From assembly GCF_001921205.1 (NCBI RefSeq), contig NZ_MSIE01000049.1, positions 1-64,000 on the forward strand: a DNA stretch of 64,000 nt, written 5' to 3'. The DNA comes from Actinophytocola xanthii. Its GTDB lineage: Bacteria; Actinomycetota; Actinomycetes; Mycobacteriales; Pseudonocardiaceae. Below the pieces are notes generated by a model. It did no database searches, was not told where the DNA came from, and saw only the letters and a list, made by a program, of their open reading frames with translations. A program made the position numbers and the translations under genes. Of this stretch, positions 34,270 through 43,530 are shown piece after piece (the first letter of the stretch is position 1; each line of letters opens with the position of its first letter).

Positions 34270-36942
34270 ATGAGCGTCGACGACCTCCTGCTGACCGACT
34301 GCGCGGCCGCGGCGCTGGCCCGTGCGGACCTGCCGGGCTGGCGGCTCAACCTGGGCGACTTCTGGTGTTACGTCGAACCGGCCGCCGGCCGAACCCGTGC
34401 GCAGGGCTGGAAGCTCCACGTCTCGGCCACCCCGCTGTCCGCGCCGGCGGTGCTCGCCCGGTCGGCCGAGGTGCTGCTGGCGCACGGATGTCCGTTCAAG
34501 TTCGCCGCCGGACTCGCCCAGGTGGCGGAACTGGGACACCGCCAGGCGGACCGGGCCGGTGGCGGCAAGTTCCTCACCGCCTACCCCGACCGCGGCCCCT
34601 ACGAGTTCCGCGAGCTGGCCGAGGCACTGCACCGGGCGACCGAAGGGCTGCCGGGGCCCGGCGTGCTCTCCGACCGCCGGTACCGGCCGGGCAGCCTGGT
34701 GCACTACCGGTTCGGCGCGTTCGGCGGCGTCCGAATGCTCGGCAACGACGGGGTGTACGAGTCGATGCTGGTACATCCCGACGGCAGCCTCGTGCAGGAC
34801 CGGCGCACGGCGTGGTTCTCGCCGCCGTCATGGGCGCCACCGGACCCGTTCGGGCACACCCGCCCCGCCGCCACCCGCCGGTCCGTGCTGCTGAACGGCC
34901 GATATCTCGTTCGCGAGGTGATCCGGCACGCGTTCACCGGTGGAGTGTTCCGTGCCGTCGACCAGGAGACCGGCGCCGAGGTCATCGTCAAGCAGGCGCG
35001 TCCGCATGCCGGCGCCACCCTCGCCGGCACCGACGCCCTCGACCAACGGCGGCACGAGGCGGCGATGCTGGAGCTGTTCGCGGAGTCCGGGTACACGCCC
35101 CGGCTGCTTGACGTCTTCGAGCAGCAGGGTGAGGTGATGCTGGTGCTGGAGTCGGTGCCGGGAACCACGCTGCGGCAGTGGGTACGGGACCGGGGCGGGC
35201 GAGACGGCGTCCCCTGGCGGGAGACCGCGCTCGGGCTGGTAAACCTGTTGACGCTGGTGCACGGCAGAGGGCTGGTGGTCCGGGACTTCACCCCGAACAA
35301 CATCATGGTCACCCCGGAGGGGGGCGTGCGGCTGGTCGATCTCGAACTGCTCGCGGAGCCGGGCACGTGCGTGGTGCGGGGCCACACACCCGGGTATGGC
35401 GCTCCGGAGCAGGTTCGGGCCGCCTCACCTGGTCCTGCCCCGTCGCCGGCAGCGGATCTGTTCAGCCTCGGTGCGACCTTGTTCTACCTGGCCAGCGGCG
35501 CGGACCCGGTGCTCTGCGCGGACGAGCCGCCGGCGCGGGCGATCGCGGAACGAGTCGGGAGCTGGCTGGGCCGCCTCGAGCGGGACAGCGTCGTCGCGCG
35601 CCGGCTCGCGCCGGTCGTCGTCGCCCTGATGCACGAGGAGCCGGACCGGCGCCCGGACCTGGCGGCCGTCCGCGACCATCTCACCCGTGCCGAACCGGCG
35701 GAACCGCTGCCGGTCAGCGGCTCACCGCCCCGGGCGATCGACGGCGACGCACTGGACCGGCTGATCACCGACGGCTTCGGCCACCTGCTCGACACGATGC
35801 GACCCGACGACTCCTCCGGACGGCTGTGGCCCTCCGGGGACTTCGGTGCCACGACCGACCCGCTGAACGTGCAGCACGGCGCCGCGGGGGTGCTCGGCGC
35901 ACTGATCGCCGGCTGCCGCGCCGGTCTCGACCTGACCGACGCCGTCGCCGGGACCGCGGCGTGGATCGCCCGCCGGGCGCCGCGGGAGCCCCGCGTCCTC
36001 CCCGGGCTCCATTTCGGACGGTCCGGAACCGCCTGGGCCCTGCTGGATGCCGCGACGATCCTCGGCGACGAGGAGCTCGCGCGTACCGCCAGGGACCTCG
36101 CCAGCCGGGTACCGGTTCGCTGGCCCAACCCCGACGTCTGCCACGGGATGGCCGGTGCCGGGCTCACCCAGCTCCGCTTCTGGGAGGTCACCGGCGACGA
36201 CGAGTTCCTGGCCAGGGCGCGAACCGTGGCCGAGAACCTGGCCGCCGCCGTCGGGCGGCACGACGACGGCGCGGTCCACTGGCCCATCCCCAGGGACTTC
36301 GAGTCCACCATGGCGGGCATGTCCCACCACGGGTTCGCCCACGGGACCGCCGGTGTCGGCACGTTCCTGCTCGCGATGGCCGAGCTCACCGACGAAAGCG
36401 CCTACCTCGACCTGGCCACGGCCGCCGCGGACACGCTGAGCGCGGCGGTACAGCGCGACCGCGGCGCGGCCTACTGGCCGAGCAGGGTGGGTGGCGGCCC
36501 ACCGAAGACCAACTGGTGCAGTGGCTCCTCCGGCGTGGGGACGTTCCTGGCGCGGATGTGGCGCCACAGCCACGACGACCGGTACGGCGAGCTGGCCGGC
36601 GCCGCAGGGCTGGCGGTTCGGCGATCGAGGTGGCACGCCGGGCTTTCCCAGTGCCATGGCCTCGCCGGTGACGGTGACTTCCTGCTGGACCTGGCCGAGA
36701 TCACCGGGGACGACCGTTACCGGGACTGGGCGGCCGAGCTCGCGGTGAGCTTCAGCGTGCGGGCCGCGTTGCGCCACGGACGCATGGTCGTGCCGGACGA
36801 GACCGGGATCGCGGTGGTCGCCGACTTCGGGACCGGCCTCAGCGGCGCATTGACATTCCTGCTGCGGCTGCGCGGTGGTGGCCTCCGTCCATGGCTGCCC
36901 GAGGTCCTGGCGAGCGACCGGGCGCCGGCGGCGTCCACGTAG
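34270..36942 (+). CDS. lanL: Class IV-like lanthipeptide synthetase (LanL type), 890 aa
   Basis: Three domains: a lyase (about 1-200; GWKLHVSAT near 47), a kinase (about 215-480; EVIVKQAR, catalytic VRDFTPNNIMV near 337, VDLE, GYGAPEQV) and a LanC cyclase (about 520-890). The cyclase has zinc ligands typical of class I, II and IV enzymes: Cys750 (NWCSGSSG) and Cys795-His796 (QCHGLAGDG), plus the FAHGTAGVG histidine. It should phosphorylate and eliminate Ser/Thr, then add Cys. The synthetase at 1378 lacks these ligands, so the window holds both types. The only local substrate found has a single Thr. Its 3-prime end overlaps the antisense regulator gene. Confidence 0.9.
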   Translation: MSVDDLLLTDCAAAALARADLPGWRLNLGDFWCYVEPAAGRTRAQGWKLHVSATPLSAPAVLARSAEVLLAHGCPFKFAAGLAQVAELGHRQADRAGGGKFLTAYPDRGPYEFRELAEALHRATEGLPGPGVLSDRRYRPGSLVHYRFGAFGGVRMLGNDGVYESMLVHPDGSLVQDRRTAWFSPPSWAPPDPFGHTRPAATRRSVLLNGRYLVREVIRHAFTGGVFRAVDQETGAEVIVKQARPHAGATLAGTDALDQRRHEAAMLELFAESGYTPRLLDVFEQQGEVMLVLESVPGTTLRQWVRDRGGRDGVPWRETALGLVNLLTLVHGRGLVVRDFTPNNIMVTPEGGVRLVDLELLAEPGTCVVRGHTPGYGAPEQVRAASPGPAPSPAADLFSLGATLFYLASGADPVLCADEPPARAIAERVGSWLGRLERDSVVARRLAPVVVALMHEEPDRRPDLAAVRDHLTRAEPAEPLPVSGSPPRAIDGDALDRLITDGFGHLLDTMRPDDSSGRLWPSGDFGATTDPLNVQHGAAGVLGALIAGCRAGLDLTDAVAGTAAWIARRAPREPRVLPGLHFGRSGTAWALLDAATILGDEELARTARDLASRVPVRWPNPDVCHGMAGAGLTQLRFWEVTGDDEFLARARTVAENLAAAVGRHDDGAVHWPIPRDFESTMAGMSHHGFAHGTAGVGTFLLAMAELTDESAYLDLATAAADTLSAAVQRDRGAAYWPSRVGGGPPKTNWCSGSSGVGTFLARMWRHSHDDRYGELAGAAGLAVRRSRWHAGLSQCHGLAGDGDFLLDLAEITGDDRYRDWAAELAVSFSVRAALRHGRMVVPDETGIAVVADFGTGLSGALTFLLRLRGGGLRPWLPEVLASDRAPAAST

Positions 36943-37603
36943 GCGCGCGCCCGGCCGGGGCGTTCGGGTCGCGGCCGAGACCGGCCTCCCTGGCCAGCAC
37001 GATCGCCTCGGCCCGGCTGCTCACCCGCAGCTTCGCGAAGATCGTGGAGATGTGGTTGCTGATCGTCTTGCCGGCGAGGTGGAGCTGCTGGGAGATCGCC
37101 GAGTTGGACGCACCCGCCGCCACCAGGTCCAGCACCTGCCGTTCCCGGGCGGTGAGGTGGGTGAACGTGGTTGCCGAACCCGACCCGGCGGGCCGGGTCA
37201 GCAGGCGGCCGAGCCGCGTGTGAATCCGTGAGCCGAACACCGTGCTGCCGGCGGCGACGGATCGGACGGCTCGGACGATCTCGGTGTCGTCCGCGTTCTT
37301 CAGCAGGTAGCCGCGGGCGCCGGCGTGCACCGCCGCGCACAGGGTGGCGTCCAGGTCCTGCCCGGTGAACACGAGCACGGCCACGCCGGGTGCTGCCTCG
37401 CGGAGCTCCTCGATGCCGGCGAACCCAGCCACCTGCGGGTCCAGCACCAGGACATCGGGCTGGCGGGCGACGGTTTCCCGTACGACGGCGGCGCCATCGT
37501 CGATCTCGCCGACCACCTCGATGTCGGGCTCGGCCGCCAGGACCGTGCGCAAGCCGTAGCGCAGGATCGGTTGGTCATCACACAACAGCACGGACAACGG
37601 CAT
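36839..37603 (-). CDS. Orphan NarL/LuxR-family response regulator, 254 aa
   Basis: The receiver domain has the acidic pair CDDQ and phosphoacceptor Asp in VLVLDPQVAG (Pro and Gln follow, where family members usually have a DxxMP-like loop), with Lys in YLLKNAD. The HTH has LTARERQVLDLVAAGASNSAIS and KTISNHISTIFAKLRVSS. A roughly 45-residue Pro/Ala-rich tail follows, whose coding sequence runs antisense through the last 104 bp of the synthetase gene. No kinase gene is adjacent. ATG 37603 follows GGGGGA. Convergent to the RiPP operon and divergent from the SARP gene, it is a probable cluster regulator. Confidence 0.88.
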   Translation of the reverse strand: MPLSVLLCDDQPILRYGLRTVLAAEPDIEVVGEIDDGAAVVRETVARQPDVLVLDPQVAGFAGIEELREAAPGVAVLVFTGQDLDATLCAAVHAGARGYLLKNADDTEIVRAVRSVAAGSTVFGSRIHTRLGRLLTRPAGSGSATTFTHLTARERQVLDLVAAGASNSAISQQLHLAGKTISNHISTIFAKLRVSSRAEAIVLAREAGLGRDPNAPAGRAPTWTPPAPGRSPGPRAAMDGGHHRAAAAGMSMRR

Positions 37604-37895
37604 GTGGTTCCCCCAGTACCTTCTTCGTGCTTCCTGTCAACGCCTGCCGGGTGGCGTCGCGGGAGGCACCCAGCACGGTCCCCACGCACGCTGCGGCCTG
37701 GCAACCGCGCGAGGACACCCCCGATCGTCCGACCGGCCCCTCCCCCGGCACACGACAGGCCCCCATACTGGCTACGGGGCCTGGACAGGTCGCTGGAGCA
37801 CACGCTGGACCAGACCCTTCCCGGAGGCGGGACAGCGTCTTCCGGGTGCGGTACCAGGAGCGCTAGGTTGGCCCAGTCCTCAGGAGGGGGCGTCC

Positions 37896-40655
37896 ATGAC
37901 GGGCAGGCACGGGACAGGCCAGCTGCGTTTCGAGGTACTCGGTCCCCTGCAGGTCCTCCGCGACGGTACTCCCGTGGAGTTCGGTCGTCCGCAGCAGCGG
38001 GTCGTGCTCGCCGCGCTCCTCCTGAACGCCAACCGCCCACTCGGCAGGGACCGGTTCGTGCATGCGGTCTGGGGTCCGGCGGTCCCCGAGTACGCGGTCA
38101 ACCTGCTCCAGAAGCACGTCTCCGGGCTGCGCCGCCTGTTGGCGCCGCCCGGTGCCGACCTCGCCAGGTACGACAGGGTGACGTGGACCGACGCCGGATA
38201 CGTGTGCGCCGTGCGGCCGGGCGAACTGGACCTGGACGACTTCGACCGGGAGGTCGAGCGTGCCGCGGGCGCACGGGCCCGCGGCGACTCGCGAACAGCG
38301 TCCCGGGCGTTGCGTGACGCGCTGGCACTGTGGCGTGGGCCGTTGTGCGCGGGGCTCACCGCTCCGTTCCTGGACGCGTACCGGGACCAGCTCGCCGAGC
38401 GGCACGTCGGTGTGCTGGAGGATCGGATCGAGCTCGAGCTGACCTTCGGCGACCGCGCGGACCTGGTGCCCGAACTGCGGGCGCTGGTCGCCGAACACCC
38501 CCTGCGGGAGCGGCTGCACGAGTTGCTCATGCTGGCCCTCTACCGGTCGCAGCGCCAGGCCGAGGCGCTGGCCGCCTACCACGACCTGCGCCGGCACCTC
38601 CTGGAGGAACTGGGCATCGAGCCCACCGACCGGCTGCAGCGGCTCCAACGGCGGTTGTTGTCCGCCGACCCCGCGCTCATTCCCGCCGCCGCGGCCGAAC
38701 GGCCCGCCATGCCGGAGCCCGACGGCCGGCCCCGCATGGCGGCCCCGGCCGTACCCGCCCAGCTGCCGCACCGGATCCGGCACTTCGTCGGTCGCCGGGA
38801 CGAGCTGGCCCGGCTGCGCGACCTCACCCGCGGCGACCGGCGGGCCTCGCTCGTCACGATCACTGGCACGGCCGGGGTCGGCAAGACGACCCTTGCCCTG
38901 CATCAGGCCCACCAGGTGCGCGGCCAGTTTCCCGACGGACAGCTCTACGTGAACCTGCGCGGCTTCGACGGTAGCGGGACCCAAGTTGAGGCGGGCGACG
39001 CGCTCATGGGGTTCCTCGACGCGCTGGGGGTGCCGTCCCACCAGGTGCCGACACAGCTGGACCTGCGGGCCGCGCTGTTCCGCAGCGTGCTGCACGACCG
39101 CCGGGTGTTGCTGGTGCTCGACAACGCCGCGACCGCCGAACAGGTGCGACCGCTGGTGCCCGCGTCCGACGGGTGTCTGGTGATCGTCACAAGCCGCAAC
39201 TCGCTCATCGGGCTGGTGGCCGTCGACGGGGCCGAAAGGGTGCACCTCGACCTGTTCGACGCGACGGAGGCACGCCAGCTGCTGACCACCCGCCTCGGCG
39301 CCGACCGGTTGACCGCCGAGCCGGACGCCGTCGAGGAGATGCTCATCTCGTGCGCCGGCCTTCCCCTGGCGCTCGGCATCGTCGCCGCGCGGGCGGCCTG
39401 CCACGCAAGCTTCCCACTCGCGGTGCTCGCCGGGCAGCTGCCGGCGCACCAGGGTGAGCTCGACGCGTTCCGCGGCGACGACGAGTCCACCGACCTGCGT
39501 GCCGTCATCTCCTGGTCCTACCGGGTACTGGCACCCGACCCGGCCCGGCTGTTCCGCCTCATGGGCGTCCACCCGGGACCGAGCATCACGGTCGCCGCGG
39601 CGGCGAGCCTGCTGGGCGAGAGCCTTTCCAGTGCCGCCGCGGCGTTGACCGCGCTTGCCACAGCCAACCTGGTCGACGAGCGCAGTCCCGGCCGCTACGG
39701 CTTCCACGACCTCCTGCGCGCGTTCGCCAGCGACGAGGCACAGGTTGCGGAGTCCGAAGCAGACCGACGGTCGGCGCTGCATCGAGTGCTGTTCCACTAC
39801 GTGCGAACCGCCCAGTGCGCCGACCTGCTCATCAACCCGAGCCGTGAGCCGCTGGTTCCGGTGCCGCCGGTACCGGGTGCCGTTGCGGTGGACCACGAGG
39901 ACGAGACGTCAGCGCTCACCTGGTTCAGCGCCGAGCTGCCGGTACTACTGGCCATTGTCGACCTGCCACGACGAGTCCGGTCCGATCCGGACACCAGCCT
40001 CCTGCTCTGGGGGCTCGAGACGTTCCTGGATCGTCGGGGTTACTGGCACGAACGCCAGTATGACGACGGATATGCCGGCTACCAACAGGTTCTGGCGTAC
40101 GTCGGTCAGTCGGGTGACCGAGGCGGAGAGGCGCGCACCCACATCCACCTGGCCTGGGTGTTGGAGCGGCAGGGCAAGCACCGGCCCGCGCTGGCGCACG
40201 CCCAGCAGGCCCTGGCGCTGTTCACCGCGATGGACAACAAGATCGGCCTCGCGGAGTCGCTCAACGCGGTCGGCTGGTGCCACATCCAGCTTGGAGAGCC
40301 CGAGCCAGCCGTCGACCACTGCATGCGGGCGTTGCGCCTGCACCGGGTGACCGGCCACCGCGACGGCGAAGCGCACACGCTGGACAGTCTGGGCTACGCA
40401 TACCAAAGGCTCGGCCAGCACGACAAGGCGGTGCTGTACTACGGCCGCGCCGTGGATCTCTGGCGAGAGCTGGATGTCCCGTGTTACGAGGCGGACACAC
40501 TGACCCGCATCGGAGACGCGCACCACGCCCGCGGGAGCCTCGGCTCAGCACAGGACGCGTGGCGCCAGGCCCTGTTGTTGTTCGAGCGGTTCGGTCACCC
40601 GGCCGCCGCCGAGATCAAGTCAAAAATGGACGCTGAGACGAGTGGAGGTACGTAG
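37896..40655 (+). CDS. SARP/AfsR-family regulator (BTAD, NB-ARC, TPR), 919 aa
   Basis: The N-terminal OmpR-like winged helix (LRFEVLGPLQVLRDGTPVEFGRPQQRVVLAALL) precedes a bacterial transcriptional activation domain (to about 255). An NB-ARC/AP-ATPase follows, with P-loop GTAGVGKTTLAL and kinase 2 VLLVLDNA. Tetratricopeptide repeats fill the C-terminal 160 residues. AfsR-like activators switch on secondary-metabolite operons. ATG 37896 follows AGGAGGGG at good spacing. Its TAG abuts the ATG of the 109-residue precursor-like protein (TAGATG), so regulator and RiPP module are co-translated. Confidence 0.93.
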   Translation: MTGRHGTGQLRFEVLGPLQVLRDGTPVEFGRPQQRVVLAALLLNANRPLGRDRFVHAVWGPAVPEYAVNLLQKHVSGLRRLLAPPGADLARYDRVTWTDAGYVCAVRPGELDLDDFDREVERAAGARARGDSRTASRALRDALALWRGPLCAGLTAPFLDAYRDQLAERHVGVLEDRIELELTFGDRADLVPELRALVAEHPLRERLHELLMLALYRSQRQAEALAAYHDLRRHLLEELGIEPTDRLQRLQRRLLSADPALIPAAAAERPAMPEPDGRPRMAAPAVPAQLPHRIRHFVGRRDELARLRDLTRGDRRASLVTITGTAGVGKTTLALHQAHQVRGQFPDGQLYVNLRGFDGSGTQVEAGDALMGFLDALGVPSHQVPTQLDLRAALFRSVLHDRRVLLVLDNAATAEQVRPLVPASDGCLVIVTSRNSLIGLVAVDGAERVHLDLFDATEARQLLTTRLGADRLTAEPDAVEEMLISCAGLPLALGIVAARAACHASFPLAVLAGQLPAHQGELDAFRGDDESTDLRAVISWSYRVLAPDPARLFRLMGVHPGPSITVAAAASLLGESLSSAAAALTALATANLVDERSPGRYGFHDLLRAFASDEAQVAESEADRRSALHRVLFHYVRTAQCADLLINPSREPLVPVPPVPGAVAVDHEDETSALTWFSAELPVLLAIVDLPRRVRSDPDTSLLLWGLETFLDRRGYWHERQYDDGYAGYQQVLAYVGQSGDRGGEARTHIHLAWVLERQGKHRPALAHAQQALALFTAMDNKIGLAESLNAVGWCHIQLGEPEPAVDHCMRALRLHRVTGHRDGEAHTLDSLGYAYQRLGQHDKAVLYYGRAVDLWRELDVPCYEADTLTRIGDAHHARGSLGSAQDAWRQALLLFERFGHPAAAEIKSKMDAETSGGT

Positions 40656-40985
40656 ATGCCCGAGGTGCGGATAACGCAGAAGGACATCGACAGTCTCGGC
40701 AGGAAGCTCGACCAGCTGGCACCGGAGCTCACCGAGCGCGAGCAGGCACTGCTGGCGTTCGTGTTCAGCGTCGCGGCCGACGTGATCCAGCGCTCCAGGA
40801 GCGGCCCTGTTCTCTCTGCCGCGGCGAAGCAGGACCAGCCGGTCGTGGTGACCTCGGAGACGACGGCATCCTCGGTCCACGAGCAGTTCGCCAGTGCCTT
40901 CACCCCGGCGAGGTCGATGGCGAAACCGGTGCTCGGCAGAATCGGTCCCGGCAGCATCGGACCGGCCCCGACCCCCCAGGACTGA
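40656..40985 (+). CDS. Putative precursor of a B12-radical-SAM-modified RiPP, 109 aa
   Basis: I do not recognise a named family. Residues 1-50 look like a helical leader (ITQKDIDSLGRKLDQLAPEL, then REQALLAFVFSVAADVIQRS), a pattern of repeated Leu/Asp positions followed by an Ala-rich helix. Residues 51-109 are low-complexity, without Cys, rich in Val, Ser, Thr, Ala and Pro, ending IGPGSIGPAPTPQD: a plausible core for C-methylation. It starts directly on the SARP stop codon and ends 14 bp before a RiPP-maturation radical SAM gene. The alternative is a partner or chaperone of that enzyme. Confidence 0.6.
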   Translation: MPEVRITQKDIDSLGRKLDQLAPELTEREQALLAFVFSVAADVIQRSRSGPVLSAAAKQDQPVVVTSETTASSVHEQFASAFTPARSMAKPVLGRIGPGSIGPAPTPQD

Positions 40986-40999
40986 TCGGACCGCTGGCT

Positions 41000-42850
41000 A
41001 TGCTCTCCACGCCCGAACAGCGTCACGACTGTCCCGTCGTGCTGGTTTCGATGCCGTTCATGGAAGTCTACCGCCCGTCGATCCAACTAGGACTGCTCAA
41101 GGCGATCGGGGTGACCAGCGGGTTCCCCGTCCACACACTGCACGCCAACCTGGACTTCGCGGCCCGCATCGGGGTGGAGCACTACCGGTTGCTGACCGAG
41201 CAACGCGGACAGCAGCTCGGTGACTGGTTGTTCTCGCTCGCCGCCTTCGGTGACCTGGCGCCCGATCCCGGTTCGTACTGGGTGGACGGCTTCGCCCGTA
41301 GGCTGGCGACGACCGGCCGCCCCCAAGCCGAACTGCGGGAGTGGCTGCTGCGGATCAGGAACGTCGAGGTACCCGCCTACCTCGACTCCCTGCTGGACCC
41401 GGTGCTCCGACACAAGCCGAGGCTCGTCGGGTTCACCTCGACCTTTCAGCAGAACGCGGCGTCGTTCGCACTGGCCCGGCGGATCAAGAGCCGGTACCCG
41501 GAGATCACCATGGTTTTCGGCGGCGCGAACTTCGACGGCGAAATGGGGGTGGAACACGTTCGCGCGGTCGACGTCGTCGACGTCGCGGTCATCGGGGAAG
41601 GGGACGTGGCCTTTCCGATGCTGTTGGACGCCGTGGCCGCCGGAGCCGATCCCGGTTCGGTGCCCGGCACCGCGAGCCGAGCCGACGACGGCGTCCGCCG
41701 CACAGCGCCACGCCCGTTGTCGCACAAGCTCGACGAGCTGCCGGTGCCGGACTACGACGAGTACTTCGAGCGGGCCGAGCGGCTCGACCTGCTGGACCGG
41801 ACCGACCGCCCGGAGATCTGGCTCCCGTTCGAGTCGGCGCGCGGTTGTTGGTGGGGCGAGAAACACCATTGCACGTTCTGTGGCCTGAACGGAACGTCGA
41901 TGCGGTTCCGCTCCAAGTCCGCCCAGCGCGTGTTCGACGAGCTCGCGCACCAGGCCCGGCGGTACGGAGGGTTTCGTTTCGCCGCCGTGGACAACATTCT
42001 CGACCTCGCCTATCTGCGGACATTGATCCCCATGCTTCTCGGCACGGACTACGAGCTCTTCTACGAGGTCAAGGCCAACCTCACGCGTGCCCAGGTCCGG
42101 TTGCTGGCGCAGGGCGGGGTGCGCCGGCTGCAGCCGGGACTGGAGTCGCTGAGCTCGCACGTGCTCCAGCTCATGCGCAAGGGGGTGACGGCAGGACAGA
42201 ACGTCAACCTGCTCCGGTGGGCCCGCTACTACGGCATCCACGTCCAGTGGAACCTGCTGTGGGGCTTTCCCGGGGAGACCGAGCAGGACTACGCGGAGCA
42301 GGCGGCCGTGCTGCCGCACCTGGTTCACCTGCAACCGCCGGAAGGCGCGACCCGAGTCTGGTTGGAGCGGTTCAGCCCGCTGTTCACCGAGCCGGACCTG
42401 ATGGCCGTGCGGTCCCGGGCACCCGAGGCCACCTACCGAGCGGTCTACCCGAAGGACGTCGACCTGGACCGGGTCGCCTACTTCTTCGAGTACACCCAGG
42501 CCGACCAGCTACCCGACCGGGTCTACGACCAGCTGGCCCATGCGGCGGCCCAGTGGATGGAAGCGGAACCGGCCAACCTCACGTACCGGTCGGCTCCCGG
42601 CCTGCTCCAGATCGAGGACACCAGACCGGGCCGCGCGGGCGTGTACCGTTTCGAGGACACGATCGCCGACATTTACGTTGCCTGCAGCGAACGGCCCCTG
42701 TCCGCGCGAGCGGTGCGGGACAAGCTACGACTGACCACCGAGGAGCCCACGATCCAGGCCGTCTTCGACGAGTTCGCCCAGCGCGGCCTGATGTTCCTCG
42801 ACGGTCGCCGCGCTCTCGCGCTCGCCCTCCCCGCCGTCCCGGGCCGTTGA
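41000..42850 (+). CDS. B12-binding radical SAM RiPP maturase (TIGR03975-like), 616 aa
   Basis: The N-terminal part is a cobalamin-binding Rossmann-like domain (VLVSMPFMEVYRPSIQLGLLKA, VGFTSTFQQNAAS, VFGGANFDGEMG, VIGEGDVAFPMLL). The radical SAM cluster motif has the unusual spacing CX7CX2C in CWWGEKHHCTFCGLNG, characteristic of RiPP maturation radical SAM protein 1. A C-terminal winged-helix-like tail (PLSARAVRDKLRL) may be a peptide-recognition element. Family members are proposed C-methyltransferases acting on unactivated carbons of a peptide. The upstream 109-aa protein is the likely substrate. ATG 41000 has only a weak ribosome site, suggesting coupling. Confidence 0.9.
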   Translation: MLSTPEQRHDCPVVLVSMPFMEVYRPSIQLGLLKAIGVTSGFPVHTLHANLDFAARIGVEHYRLLTEQRGQQLGDWLFSLAAFGDLAPDPGSYWVDGFARRLATTGRPQAELREWLLRIRNVEVPAYLDSLLDPVLRHKPRLVGFTSTFQQNAASFALARRIKSRYPEITMVFGGANFDGEMGVEHVRAVDVVDVAVIGEGDVAFPMLLDAVAAGADPGSVPGTASRADDGVRRTAPRPLSHKLDELPVPDYDEYFERAERLDLLDRTDRPEIWLPFESARGCWWGEKHHCTFCGLNGTSMRFRSKSAQRVFDELAHQARRYGGFRFAAVDNILDLAYLRTLIPMLLGTDYELFYEVKANLTRAQVRLLAQGGVRRLQPGLESLSSHVLQLMRKGVTAGQNVNLLRWARYYGIHVQWNLLWGFPGETEQDYAEQAAVLPHLVHLQPPEGATRVWLERFSPLFTEPDLMAVRSRAPEATYRAVYPKDVDLDRVAYFFEYTQADQLPDRVYDQLAHAAAQWMEAEPANLTYRSAPGLLQIEDTRPGRAGVYRFEDTIADIYVACSERPLSARAVRDKLRLTTEEPTIQAVFDEFAQRGLMFLDGRRALALALPAVPGR

Positions 42851-42930
42851 CCCGACGGTCTGCCCTGTGTTGCGGGCGAAAAGTCAAGTACGGTCGGATG
42901 GGCACCGTCGGCGAACCGGGGGTAATCGGC

Positions 42931-43530
42931 TTGTCTGCGAAGATGGCGATCTGCGTTGTCGTAGCCGGTGTGCTGGCCGGATGCACGTCGGCTCCGTCGG
43001 AGGAGAGCACGGCACCGACCACCACGGCACCTATCACCACATCGTCTCCCGCCGTGTCAGCACTGACACCACTGCCTTCCACGCCGCCGCCGATCGCCCG
43101 GCCGCTGGACGCGAGTCGGTACGCCACCGAGGGCACGGTGTGTGACCTCCTGACCGACGACCAGGCCGTCGAGCTCGGTCTGCGGGGCACCGCGAACCCG
43201 TACAACGCGAACGACGGGAGCATGCTGACCTGCAGCCGGAACGGCTTCGACACCGACCGGGACGTCGAGTACAACTTCTGGCCCGACTCCGACGTGTTCG
43301 CGGCGCAGTTCGGCGACCGGAGGCGGCAGGGCGGTGACGACGCACACCTCGTGGACGTCGCGGGCCAGCCTGCCGTCGTGAACGGGAACGATCCCCAGCC
43401 GGCCTGTCTGGTGACCCTCGGGCTCGCGGAGCGCCAGGGTGTCGAGGTCCTGGCCAGTGACGGGAAGAACCGCGCGTGTGCGCTGGCGATGGCGGTGGCG
43501 GAGCGGATGGTGCGCAACACCACCGGGTAG
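42931..43530 (+). CDS. DUF3558-type lipoprotein, about 199 aa
   Basis: The signal peptide has Lys at the N-end (MSAKMAICVVVAGVLAGC) with lipobox LAGC, then a Thr/Pro-rich linker. The globular part opens PPPIARPLDASRYATEGTVCDLLTDDQAVELGL and has four Cys, like the DUF3558 lipoprotein at 20545. TTG 42931 after GGGGGT is preferred; ATG 42898 gives a longer, less typical signal and ATG 42943 a shorter one. Function unknown. Confidence 0.82.
   Translation: MSAKMAICVVVAGVLAGCTSAPSEESTAPTTTAPITTSSPAVSALTPLPSTPPPIARPLDASRYATEGTVCDLLTDDQAVELGLRGTANPYNANDGSMLTCSRNGFDTDRDVEYNFWPDSDVFAAQFGDRRRQGGDDAHLVDVAGQPAVVNGNDPQPACLVTLGLAERQGVEVLASDGKNRACALAMAVAERMVRNTTG

Noticed and set aside
37602-37895. N-terminal extension of the SARP
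   Set aside because: The extra residues lack similarity to SARP proteins, and ATG 37896 has an ideal ribosome site and a standard opening.
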